Positions 8,469 through 16,855 of a stretch of DNA of 36,367 bases are shown piece after piece. The notes under the pieces were generated by a model. That model ran no database searches. It had not been told where the DNA came from and saw only the letters and a list, made by a program, of their open reading frames with translations. Each line of letters begins with the position of its first letter. Within the stretch, counting starts at the first letter, position 1. Both the position numbers and the translations under genes were made by a program. Where the stretch lies: positions 1-36,367 of the forward strand of contig JAGQWZ010000366.1 of the NCBI GenBank assembly GCA_020436835.1. The letters run 5' to 3'. The DNA is from Saprospiraceae bacterium (lineage in GTDB: Bacteria > Bacteroidota > Bacteroidia > Chitinophagales > Saprospiraceae).

Positions 8469-11372
8469 TTGAGGTATCTTTCAAATAATACTGTTTTTAA
8501 TCAAAACCAACGGTTTTATCAGATTCTGTTTGTTGCAGTGGTCATACTCACTGCGCTATGGCAATTGACGACCTTTCAACATACTCTCAAATGGGATGCC
8601 ATAGATATCACCCTGCCCTGGAGGTATTTTGTGTCCGATGCCATTTATCAAAATGGGGTACTACCCTGGTGGAACCCGTTCCAACATCACGGATTTGCAC
8701 AAGGACTGTCCCTTGAATCCTGGTATCCTCTCGCTCATCTTTTAGGTTTCTTAAGACCCTATGACCTCTACAGTCTCAATATTGAATACCTGTTACACCT
8801 TCTGATCGCATCATTTGGATTTTACCGTCTGGCCCGAAAGATGGGAATCACCCACCAGGGAGCACTGTGGGGTGCACTGGTCTTTCCGCTCACCGGTTTC
8901 TTCATTGGAAATTCTCAGCATACCGGCTGGATCGTATCCGGTGCCTGGACACCTCATGTAATCAGCTCTTTTCTTGGCTGGTTGGAAAAACAAGACCTCA
9001 AAAACACGCTTATCCTCGTACTTATGTCCTTTCTGCTGGTGAGTGGCGGGTATATTGCCTATACCATAGTAACTGTCTACATACTGATCATTTTGTGGTG
9101 CATTCACCTGCTTAAGAAGAGAAAATCGAAAACTGCGCTCCATTCCTTTCTTTGGTTGAGTGCTCGGTTGATTGTAGTGCTCACTATGGCACTCAGCCTG
9201 CTTTTAGTCGCAATGTGGACGCTTAAAAGTCAAATCGATCGAGGAGCCGGTCTAGATGATACCGCTATCCTAAAAGGATCCCTTTATTTCAAACATCTGA
9301 TCAGTCTTATCGTCCCCTTCAGTACATTGAAGGGTTCATTCGAATTTTGGCAAGCAGATCAATCCCTCATGAATCTATATGTAGGGATCCCGGCTCTGAT
9401 CTTGCTGATTCTGAGTTTGAAACGGCTGAATCAATCCTTTTACCGGATCGGCTGGCTGGCTGTCATGGTGAGCTTGGCCATGGCATTTGCCGTTGAACTT
9501 CCATTAAGAAAATGGATGAACATCCTGCCTTTCTTTGATTTATTCCGGCTACCTAGCCTGTTTCGCTACTACACGATACTCAGCCTCATCTTGATGGCTG
9601 CCAAAATGATTGGTGAACACCCCTACCCGAATGACGATGCAAGCAGGTTCAGAACAATGTTTAATCGCTTTGCTTTCCTTCTGCTGACTTTTTTCGTCCT
9701 GTTTGTAATCGGCCTGATTATCCGCAGGCCGGATGACTTGGCTAAGGTGATTTCTCTGGATCCCGATACAATATCTCAGGCATTCATATTCCAGTTAGCC
9801 ATTCACATCTTGCTCCTGGGCGCATTTCTGATCGGAGTGAAGGTCCTGGGGCAGCGATTTACTTTCTACAAACTGCTGATGCTCTATTCGGCAATGGATG
9901 TATCTATAGCAACTCAGCTTAACTGCAGGGTATCGGTTTTGTCTGAACAGCCCTTCAAACCAATGCAGGAATGTATATCCCAACTACCAAAAGGATTTCC
10001 GGCACCCTCGCTGTGGGATGTGGTAGGATCAAATACCGACAAGTCATTACAAATGGGAGCTATCTATAGAAATACCAATACCCTTTTCAAGCGCTTCGGC
10101 TGGAATGGATATACTCCCTTTCAATATCAACAATATATTGATTTTGAGAAAACTCCTTTTTTTAACAAAGCCCTGGGCTTACCACCGGTTTTTCTGACGC
10201 AGTCTCTCATCCGGTCAGACACACATAGTTTTTATGTCTCAGAACCACTCGTTAATTTGACCAGGGATCAGTTACAGATTGTCAAATTTGATCTAAATGA
10301 ATTGATCGTAAAAACTCATCTGCCGGTAAGAAGCGGATTGGTTTATAATCAAAATTTTGTTCAAGGATGGAAAGCAGAAATTGATGGAAAGCCAACGGAA
10401 CTGGTACCGGTAGATCATAGTCTGATGGGATTGCATCTGACACCCGGGCAACATCTGGTAAAACTCCGCTACGATGCCGGAAATCTGATCAATGCGTTCT
10501 GGATCAGTTTGGTTTCAATGGGTTTAGTGGCTGTCTTTTACTTCTGGATTCATAGAACTTCCTTTCCCCACCAGATTTTTCTCACAACCTTAGCGATCAT
10601 ATTATTGATCAAATGCTTTCATTGGTACCGGAAAACGGTTCCGGAAGTCCCTCTTGAAACTAAAATGCTTATCAACCGCATTGATGCCTTAAATGTCCCG
10701 GATTCTAACTTTTTCATTGCCGATCGGCTTCTGGATAAAGGTGACCTGAATCGATTCGATCAAATACTGGCAAATAATCGATCAGCAGTGACCTTCTTTG
10801 ATCGACCGCTATGCAATCCTCAAAGGCACCTATTCGCCGACCATTTCCACAAAGTGTATAAATCGATTAAACAAAAGGACTTTGGCAACTACAAGGCTTA
10901 TCGCGGTTCTAACGAAGTCGATTCAATCGTATTTATGACAAATAACGGATTCGAAGCACCGGTGAGCGACTGGCAGGATCAGGGTGTTTCCATTGGCTAT
11001 GAGGATAATAATCTGTATCAATCCTTAAAAGGGAGAAAGTATTCAGCAACATTAAGACTTGATCTGGATAAAGTCAACTGGGGTACTGTCAACGAGATTA
11101 GCATTAGCTTTCAATATCGAAACGCTGAACCAATTGAGTCTTCCCTGGTTTTTGTTCTGGAAGGGCATGAACATGAGGATTTAATCTGGAAGAGTCAGGA
11201 TCTGGCCGATCATCAAGATGAAAGCTGGAGAATCAAGAATTGGCATCAAGTGAAAGACCCCACCTGGAATGAAGCAAGATTTTTAATTGTATACGTTTGG
11301 AATAAAATGGAAAGCAATATGGAAATTGACAATTTGGAAGTAAGACTGTTGAATCAGGGAAAAGACAATTGA
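8469..11372 (+). CDS. YfhO-family polytopic membrane protein (GT-C-like)
   Basis: The protein has 967 residues. No ATG precedes the first membrane segment and an in-frame stop lies at 8436, so the TTG at 8469 is the best start. The first segment (FYQILFVAVVILTALWQL) is followed by a periplasmic loop with an acidic/aromatic signature (KWDAIDITLPWRYF, LPWWNPFQHHGFAQG) typical of YfhO and other GT-C-type lipid-linked-sugar glycosyltransferases. About a dozen hydrophobic segments fill the first 480 residues, and another two lie near 690-720. Between them, FVQGWKAEIDGKPTE and GLHLTPGQHLVKLRYD match the beta-domain seen at the C-terminus of YfhO proteins. A further soluble region of about 230 residues follows and looks like a carbohydrate-binding beta-sandwich; I cannot name it. 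In Bacillus and Listeria YfhO homologues glycosylate lipoteichoic acid, so a surface-glycan role is plausible here. It lies 67 bp before porU on the same strand. Confidence 0.8.
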   Translation: MRYLSNNTVFNQNQRFYQILFVAVVILTALWQLTTFQHTLKWDAIDITLPWRYFVSDAIYQNGVLPWWNPFQHHGFAQGLSLESWYPLAHLLGFLRPYDLYSLNIEYLLHLLIASFGFYRLARKMGITHQGALWGALVFPLTGFFIGNSQHTGWIVSGAWTPHVISSFLGWLEKQDLKNTLILVLMSFLLVSGGYIAYTIVTVYILIILWCIHLLKKRKSKTALHSFLWLSARLIVVLTMALSLLLVAMWTLKSQIDRGAGLDDTAILKGSLYFKHLISLIVPFSTLKGSFEFWQADQSLMNLYVGIPALILLILSLKRLNQSFYRIGWLAVMVSLAMAFAVELPLRKWMNILPFFDLFRLPSLFRYYTILSLILMAAKMIGEHPYPNDDASRFRTMFNRFAFLLLTFFVLFVIGLIIRRPDDLAKVISLDPDTISQAFIFQLAIHILLLGAFLIGVKVLGQRFTFYKLLMLYSAMDVSIATQLNCRVSVLSEQPFKPMQECISQLPKGFPAPSLWDVVGSNTDKSLQMGAIYRNTNTLFKRFGWNGYTPFQYQQYIDFEKTPFFNKALGLPPVFLTQSLIRSDTHSFYVSEPLVNLTRDQLQIVKFDLNELIVKTHLPVRSGLVYNQNFVQGWKAEIDGKPTELVPVDHSLMGLHLTPGQHLVKLRYDAGNLINAFWISLVSMGLVAVFYFWIHRTSFPHQIFLTTLAIILLIKCFHWYRKTVPEVPLETKMLINRIDALNVPDSNFFIADRLLDKGDLNRFDQILANNRSAVTFFDRPLCNPQRHLFADHFHKVYKSIKQKDFGNYKAYRGSNEVDSIVFMTNNGFEAPVSDWQDQGVSIGYEDNNLYQSLKGRKYSATLRLDLDKVNWGTVNEISISFQYRNAEPIESSLVFVLEGHEHEDLIWKSQDLADHQDESWRIKNWHQVKDPTWNEARFLIVYVWNKMESNMEIDNLEVRLLNQGKDN

Positions 11373-11439
11373 TCAGCAATAGCACCCCGATGAGGATCGT
11401 TAAATTTCAAGTCAAAATTGTTCTAAAACCTTTTATCGA

Positions 11440-14400
11440 ATGAGGGCCGAATCCCGAACTATTTTTCTATTGCTTTCAGGTCTTTTCTTCCTAACGCAGT
11501 TGTTTGGTCAGGTTAGTCACTCAAAACTTGCCGACGGAGACATCTATAAATTAAGTACCAAAAAGGATGGAGTCTATAAACTGGATTATGCATTCCTGGA
11601 AAAACTAGGAATTAATCCGACGGTAATTGATCCACGAAAAATCCAAATACTGGGTCATGGAGGAGGTACACTGCCAGAACCCAATTCCGATGAGCGAATC
11701 GATGATCTGGCTGAACTGGCCATTGTCGTTGATGGTGAAGAGGATGGAGTTTTTGACCGAACAGATTATATACTCTTTTATGGAGAAAGCAGTGATGTTT
11801 GGACCTTTGATGAGATTAATGATTTTTATCACCGGGAGGAAAACCCTTACGACGATTCGAATTACTATTTTCTGAAGATTGGACCCTCGGAGGGAAAAAG
11901 AATCAGACAAGGCACCGATGCGGGCACTGCTTCCTACACTACTGAAAGCTATACAGCCCGGCAGCATCACCAATCCGATCAGTTAAACCTTTTGCATCAT
12001 GCCAACGATGCCAATCTGCAAGGATCCGGCAGGCTTTGGGTGGGGGAGCAGTTCAAGATTGAACGAATCAAAGACTTTTCCACTTCATTCGACTTTAGCA
12101 GTGCAATACTTTCTGAACCAGTGTATGTAAATATGCAATTCCTGGGCCGCTCAGAAATTACTTCCATGGTTAACCTGCAGGTGGACAATGTCACAAAAGA
12201 AGCCAGGATATCATCGACAGATGTCTTCGATATTGAAAGAGATTATGCAAAGTTTGGTATTATCAAACATGATTCTTTTTACCTCACATCAAATGATCCA
12301 GAGGTAAAAGTCAATTACCCCAGCCAGGGTAATAATAATGTAGGTTGGTTGGACTATCTCGAATTTAATTTTCGAGCCAAAATTGAGTATAAAAACGATC
12401 CTTTGATTTTTTCTGACCTCAGCGCTCCATCCGGCGTTTCCTGCCAGTATCAGATTTCGACCTCAAATTCCAGCCTCCTCGTATGGGATATAACCGACAA
12501 AGTTAACCCGCTCAATTTGCCTACAAGTCTTAATGGTTCTGTACTAACTTTCAATGTAGTACAGCAACCGCAATCGACTTTTCTCACTTTTGACCCAGCA
12601 CGCACCAATACGGCAGAAGCCATCGGCAAGATCGAAAATCAGGATCTGCACGGCATCGGTCCGGTAGACTACGTAATTGTATATCATTCCAACTTTAAGG
12701 AGGCGGCAGATAAGCTAGCAAACCATCGCCGAAACTTCAATCAGTTTAATTTGGCTTCCGTATCGGTAGATGAGGTCATGCATGAATTTTCTTCCGGGAA
12801 AACCGATCCAACTGCAATCCGGGATTTTGCCCGGATGCTCCATAAAAAGTACAGTGATTTTCGTTTTCTGGTATTGATGGGAGACGGATCCTTCGACTAT
12901 CGACATTTGTATCAGGATCTGCCGGATGAGTCTTTCATCCCTGTATATGAGACGGAAAGATCTTTACATCCGATCGAATCGTTTCCTTCGGACGACTATT
13001 ATGCCCTCCTGGACGACCAGGAAGGTGGAAGCTGGCGCGGAGCTCTGGATATTGCCGTGGGCAGGATACCGGTCCGAACTCTGGATGAAGCAAATATTGT
13101 AGTGAATAAGATTATTGACTATGAAACAGACCAGGAATACCTGGGAGACTGGAGAGTCAACGTGCTCTTCGTAGCCGACGATGAAGATAGTAACCGGCAT
13201 CTGAACAGTGCTGATGATATCGCGGAAAATACCAAAGATCATTATCCCGTCTTCAACATCAATAAGGTCTATCTGGATGCTTATGAACAGGAGAATACTC
13301 CGGGAGGGGTATTTAATTTCAAAGCAAAGGAAGCGTTGAACCAAAATCTTTTCAAGGGACAACTGGTAGTGAATTACATTGGACATGGCGGAGCAGGGGG
13401 ATGGGCTCAGGAACGGGTTTTGCAGAAGGAAGATATTGACAAGTGGAACAATCTGGACAGGTTACCCCTCCTGATCACTGCCACATGTTCTTTTGCCGGG
13501 TATGATGATCCACGAAGGATCACGGCAGGAGAATATACCATCACCCATCCTTCCGGAGGATCCATAGCACTCTATTCCACAGTTCGGGCAGTGTATGCAA
13601 ATCAAAATGAGAGGTTGACCCGGTCTGTCTTCGATCACCTTTTTGAACCGGTGAACGGGGAAATGCTGACCATCGGTGAAATCCTCGTGAATAGTAAAAA
13701 CTCTAATCCAGCGGATACGGCCGGCACCAATGCCCGTAAATTCACTTTGCTCGGTGATCCCGCCCTAAGACTTGCGATCCCCAGTTACAGCGCCAGAACA
13801 CTGAAAATCAATGGCAAATCGGTAGAAGAGGCCAATCTGGATACTTTAAAAGCTCTCAGTAGGGTAGAAATCGAGGGTGAGATCATCGATCCGTCCGGCA
13901 ATCCGGTATCGGGATTTAACGGAAAGATCTATCCCACCATATTTGACAAAGCCGTGGCCCTTAAAACCCTTGCCCAGGACAAAGGGAGTACCGAGCGCAC
14001 CTTCAACCTGCAGAAAAGCGTGATATTCAAGGGATTGGCTAGTGTAACCAATGGACGGTTCAAATTTACCTTTGTCGTTCCCAAGGATATCAACTATGCC
14101 TTCGGAAATGGAAAGATCAGCTACTATGCAGAAGACGGTTCAAATCTGGACGCCGGAGGCGCATTTGACGAAGTCACAGTCGGGGGTACCAATCAGGGAG
14201 GTCTGAACGATACGAAAGGTCCGGATATCGAATTATTTATGAATGATGAAAACTTTGTGTACGGCGGAATTACCGATCGAAATCCGGTCCTATTGATCAA
14301 GCTTTCGGATGAGAATGGGATCAATGTCATCGGCAATAGTATCGGTCATGATCTTACCGCCGTGCTTGATCAAAATCTTCAGGGTACTATCCTGCTTAAT

Positions 14401-14886
14401 GATTTTTACGAATCCTCACAGGATGATTATACAAGTGGTATGGTCACTTATCCGCTTTCCAACCTTGAACCGGGATCACACCAGTTGGAAATCAAAGCCT
14501 GGGACGTAGCTAATAATTCCAGTGAAGCACTAATCGAATTTATAGTTGTCGATGAGGCGGAAGATGGATTGCGACATGTTTTGAATTATCCGAATCCATT
14601 TTCTCATAATACCTGTTTTCAGTTTGAACATCAACTGCAGGATCTTGACCTGGATATAAAAGTAGAAATCCTCACTCCTTCGGGGAGGATTGTGAATGTA
14701 CTGGAACAGTCGGTAAAAGCCTCCGGATTCCTTTCAAGAGATGTGAAATGGGATGGTACCGATGAGTTTGGTGATCCGCTGGGAAACGGCATTTATATTT
14801 ATCGTATTACGGTCACTACGGAAGATGCACGCGGACGGTTGCTTAAGAATACCAGCGATTTGCAAAAATTGGTAATTTTGCGCTGA
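11440..14886 (+). CDS. porU: Type IX secretion system sortase PorU (C25 cysteine peptidase)
   Basis: PorU is the outer-membrane sortase that removes the C-terminal T9SS signal from cargo and attaches A-LPS. The 1148-residue length is typical. Residues 1-24 are a signal peptide ending near LFGQ. The N-terminal 400 residues form beta-rich domains. A gingipain-like C25 domain follows (RDFARMLHKKYSDFRFLVL, LMGDGSFDYR, PSDDYYALLDD). The catalytic dyad is intact: His649 in NYIGHGGAGGW and Cys683 in TATCSFAGYDDP, 34 residues apart as in gingipains. A C-terminal FlgD-like/T9SS CTD-like segment begins at LNYPNPF and contains KWDGTDEFGDPLGNGIYIYR. porV follows 82 bp downstream, matching the usual porU-porV pairing, and the porP-gldJ pair lies close by. 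Identity is secure. Confidence 0.95.
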   Translation: MRAESRTIFLLLSGLFFLTQLFGQVSHSKLADGDIYKLSTKKDGVYKLDYAFLEKLGINPTVIDPRKIQILGHGGGTLPEPNSDERIDDLAELAIVVDGEEDGVFDRTDYILFYGESSDVWTFDEINDFYHREENPYDDSNYYFLKIGPSEGKRIRQGTDAGTASYTTESYTARQHHQSDQLNLLHHANDANLQGSGRLWVGEQFKIERIKDFSTSFDFSSAILSEPVYVNMQFLGRSEITSMVNLQVDNVTKEARISSTDVFDIERDYAKFGIIKHDSFYLTSNDPEVKVNYPSQGNNNVGWLDYLEFNFRAKIEYKNDPLIFSDLSAPSGVSCQYQISTSNSSLLVWDITDKVNPLNLPTSLNGSVLTFNVVQQPQSTFLTFDPARTNTAEAIGKIENQDLHGIGPVDYVIVYHSNFKEAADKLANHRRNFNQFNLASVSVDEVMHEFSSGKTDPTAIRDFARMLHKKYSDFRFLVLMGDGSFDYRHLYQDLPDESFIPVYETERSLHPIESFPSDDYYALLDDQEGGSWRGALDIAVGRIPVRTLDEANIVVNKIIDYETDQEYLGDWRVNVLFVADDEDSNRHLNSADDIAENTKDHYPVFNINKVYLDAYEQENTPGGVFNFKAKEALNQNLFKGQLVVNYIGHGGAGGWAQERVLQKEDIDKWNNLDRLPLLITATCSFAGYDDPRRITAGEYTITHPSGGSIALYSTVRAVYANQNERLTRSVFDHLFEPVNGEMLTIGEILVNSKNSNPADTAGTNARKFTLLGDPALRLAIPSYSARTLKINGKSVEEANLDTLKALSRVEIEGEIIDPSGNPVSGFNGKIYPTIFDKAVALKTLAQDKGSTERTFNLQKSVIFKGLASVTNGRFKFTFVVPKDINYAFGNGKISYYAEDGSNLDAGGAFDEVTVGGTNQGGLNDTKGPDIELFMNDENFVYGGITDRNPVLLIKLSDENGINVIGNSIGHDLTAVLDQNLQGTILLNDFYESSQDDYTSGMVTYPLSNLEPGSHQLEIKAWDVANNSSEALIEFIVVDEAEDGLRHVLNYPNPFSHNTCFQFEHQLQDLDLDIKVEILTPSGRIVNVLEQSVKASGFLSRDVKWDGTDEFGDPLGNGIYIYRITVTTEDARGRLLKNTSDLQKLVILR

Positions 14887-14968
14887 TTTTGCAAAGACAA
14901 ACTAAAACTCAGAGAGTGTCGTTATAATTGCGATCATTTTACATTTTTATAAGACTACAAAACTCTAC

Positions 14969-16189
14969 ATGAGACGAACACCAATTTTTACGCTCATCAT
15001 GATCTGCACGCTAGCCCTGGTTTACGAGGTAAATGGGCAGTGCATCGAATCACCCCCCGGAAGTGGTCGATATGTGGGTTTGGACGGTGGTCCGTGTGCC
15101 AATGCTATACCTACCGCAGTTCCCTTTCTGCGGATTACTCCTGATGCCCGGAGCGGTGCCATGGGGGATGCCGGCGTGGCCATTTCACCGGATGCCAACA
15201 GCATGCATATCAATACTTCGAAACTGGCTTTTGTGGAAAACGATTTCGCCCTATCAGCTACTTATTCTCCCTGGCTGAGATCTCTTGGTCTACAGGACGT
15301 ATATCTTGCTTATTTGGCTGGCTACAAACGGATTAATGATCTCCAGACGCTTGGATTCAGCTTGCGGTATTTCTCTTTGGGTGACATCCAGTTTACCGAT
15401 GAAAATGGGCAGCCCATTGGAAATGGCAGACCGAATGAGTTCGAATTAGCTGCCGGATTCTCCCAAAAGCTGGGAGAAAATTTCAGTGTCGGAGTGAATG
15501 GAAAATTTATTTATTCCAACCTGGCTGCCGGCCAGGAAGTGGGGGGCATCGAGATCAATCCCGGTATTGCCGGAGCAGTTGATCTTTCCCTGTATTACCG
15601 GGTACCGCTTGATGGAAGCGATTTAACTTTCGGGCTGGCTCTTTCCAACCTGGGATCCAAAATCTCATACACAAAAGTGACTAATGACTATCTACCGGCA
15701 AACTTCGGACTTGGCGCTGCCTGGGAGTTTGCCCTGGATGATTACAATACACTGACATTAACCGGAGATATCAATAAATTGATGGTTCCAACACCACAAC
15801 ATGATCCGGAGGATGTAGATCCACAAAATGGCATTGCTGATTATCGTGAACAATCCCTTTTCAAATCCGTACTCTCCTCCTGGTCGGATGCACCGGAGGG
15901 GTTCAGTGAAGAATTGAAGGAAATCACCTATTCTTTTGGAGCTGAATACTGGTATGATAAACAGTTTGCATTACGTGCAGGATATTTTAGTGAACACCGG
16001 CTCAAAGGTGCCCGGCAGTATCTCACCCTGGGATTGGGTTTGAAATACAATGTTTTTGGAATTAACATGTCCTATCTGATCAGTACGGGTGGCAACACTG
16101 CTTTGGCGAGCAACCCGCTGGACAAGACATTACGATTTTCTCTGCTGTTTGACTTCAGTGCAGTTGATGAGACAACGACTCCTAATTGA
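14969..16189 (+). CDS. porV: Type IX secretion system outer-membrane shuttle protein PorV (LptO)
   Basis: PorV is a FadL-like 14-stranded barrel that collects cargo from the Sov translocon and brings it to PorU. The protein has 406 residues. A signal peptide (1-23) ends EVNGQ. The conserved PorV start is present: TAVPFLRITPDARSGAMGDAG (about 49-69), followed by ISPDANSMHINTSKLAF. The remainder is an alternating beta pattern with glycine/aromatic girdles, and it includes the loop LGDIQFTDENGQPIG. The end, LRFSLLFDFSAVDE, resembles a closing beta strand. The gene is downstream of porU on the same strand and stops 23 bp before the terminator at 16213-16251. Two Cys residues in the mature N-terminus (24, 42) may form a disulphide, an inference only. 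Confidence 0.95.
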   Translation: MRRTPIFTLIMICTLALVYEVNGQCIESPPGSGRYVGLDGGPCANAIPTAVPFLRITPDARSGAMGDAGVAISPDANSMHINTSKLAFVENDFALSATYSPWLRSLGLQDVYLAYLAGYKRINDLQTLGFSLRYFSLGDIQFTDENGQPIGNGRPNEFELAAGFSQKLGENFSVGVNGKFIYSNLAAGQEVGGIEINPGIAGAVDLSLYYRVPLDGSDLTFGLALSNLGSKISYTKVTNDYLPANFGLGAAWEFALDDYNTLTLTGDINKLMVPTPQHDPEDVDPQNGIADYREQSLFKSVLSSWSDAPEGFSEELKEITYSFGAEYWYDKQFALRAGYFSEHRLKGARQYLTLGLGLKYNVFGINMSYLISTGGNTALASNPLDKTLRFSLLFDFSAVDETTTPN

Positions 16190-16212
16190 TCCGGTATCCG
16201 GACTAATAAATA

Positions 16213-16251
16213 AAAAAGACCTGTCTGCGGTATTCCGTGACAGGTCTTTTT
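16213..16251. terminator. Bidirectional terminator between porV and rnpB
   Basis: A perfect 13-bp inverted repeat, AAAAAGACCTGTC (16213-16225) and GACAGGTCTTTTT (16239-16251), has a 13-nt loop. The T/A tracts on both ends let it serve porV on the plus strand and rnpB on the minus strand. Confidence 0.88.
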
Positions 16252-16255
16252 CTTT

Positions 16256-16656
16256 AAAAACACAGGGATGTAAACCGGATTCTGTATCCGGATGTTTCCA
16301 TCCGGACCTCTATCATTTATCTGGCTATTACTTCACAGTAATAGTCTAGCTGCCTACCCCTTCCGGTTGTGCAAGACAATTGGACGAGCAGTCCATTTTA
16401 CCACCAAAGTGGCAATCCGGAATATACATGGCATTTCAACCCACAAGGTTTATCCCGAAAATAAGTTGCCTTACCTTCGCGTGCGCTCTTACCACACGTT
16501 TTCACCCTTACCCCGAATCCGGGGCGGTAATTTTCTGCGACACTTTCTGTATCCCGGTTATCCCGGAACCCCATCCGTTAGATGGTGTGGTGCTCTACGT
16601 TGTCCGGATTTTCCTCCCAGATCTTAAAGATCCCGGCGATAGAGCTCCCTGCGTTC
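16256..16656 (-). ncRNA. rnpB: RNase P RNA (type A)
   Basis: This is the catalytic RNA that trims tRNA 5' ends. On the minus strand the universally conserved core is visible: the 5' P4 segment GAGGAAAATCCGGACA (16617-16602), the P8/P11 region AAGGGTGAAAACGTG and GGTAAGAGCGCACGCG (about 16510-16479), AGATAAATGAT (near 16320) and the 3' P4 segment ACAGAATCCGGTTTACA (16285-16269). The outermost helix P1 pairs GAACGCAGGGA (16656-16646) with TCCCTGTGTTT (16268-16258), which sets both ends. The length of about 400 nt is normal. A Bacteroidota promoter ends three bases upstream of P1, and a terminator follows. Exact termini are inferred from helix P1. Confidence 0.95.
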
Positions 16657-16658
16657 CT

Positions 16659-16688
16659 CAAATCTAACAAACGTTGTGAACGATGAAA
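16659..16688 (-). promoter_or_regulatory. Promoter of rnpB
   Basis: On the minus strand, TTTC (16688-16685), 18 bp, then TAGATTTG (16666-16659), an exact match to TAnnTTTG. The expected start, 4-7 nt beyond the box, coincides with the 5' strand of RNase P helix P1 (16656). Confidence 0.65.
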
Positions 16689-16810
16689 AGATTCATCAGC
16701 GATAAAAGCCACGGAAGTCTAACGCAATTTCCTTAGAAAAGTGAATGGCATATATTTTGGTTGCTTGAGAAATAAAGACGGCAAACCTATTTCATACAAA
16801 TTATAAATGA

Positions 16811-16818
16811 TAAATTTG
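16811..16818 (+). promoter_or_regulatory. -7 box likely serving the sensor kinase gene
   Basis: TAAATTTG matches TAnnTTTG exactly. No clear TTTG box lies at the proper distance upstream (TTTC at 16790-16793 is the closest). Transcription would start near 16824, about 30 nt before the codon at 16856 where the kinase frame plausibly begins. Confidence 0.4.
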
Positions 16819-16855
16819 TTTAATATGTTTAGTTTGCAGGTTAAATATCTAAGCG

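Noticed and set aside
16292..16667. Plus-strand open frames of 95-111 codons between porV and the histidine kinase gene
   Set aside because: They lie wholly inside the RNase P RNA gene on the opposite strand, and their translations have no protein-like pattern.
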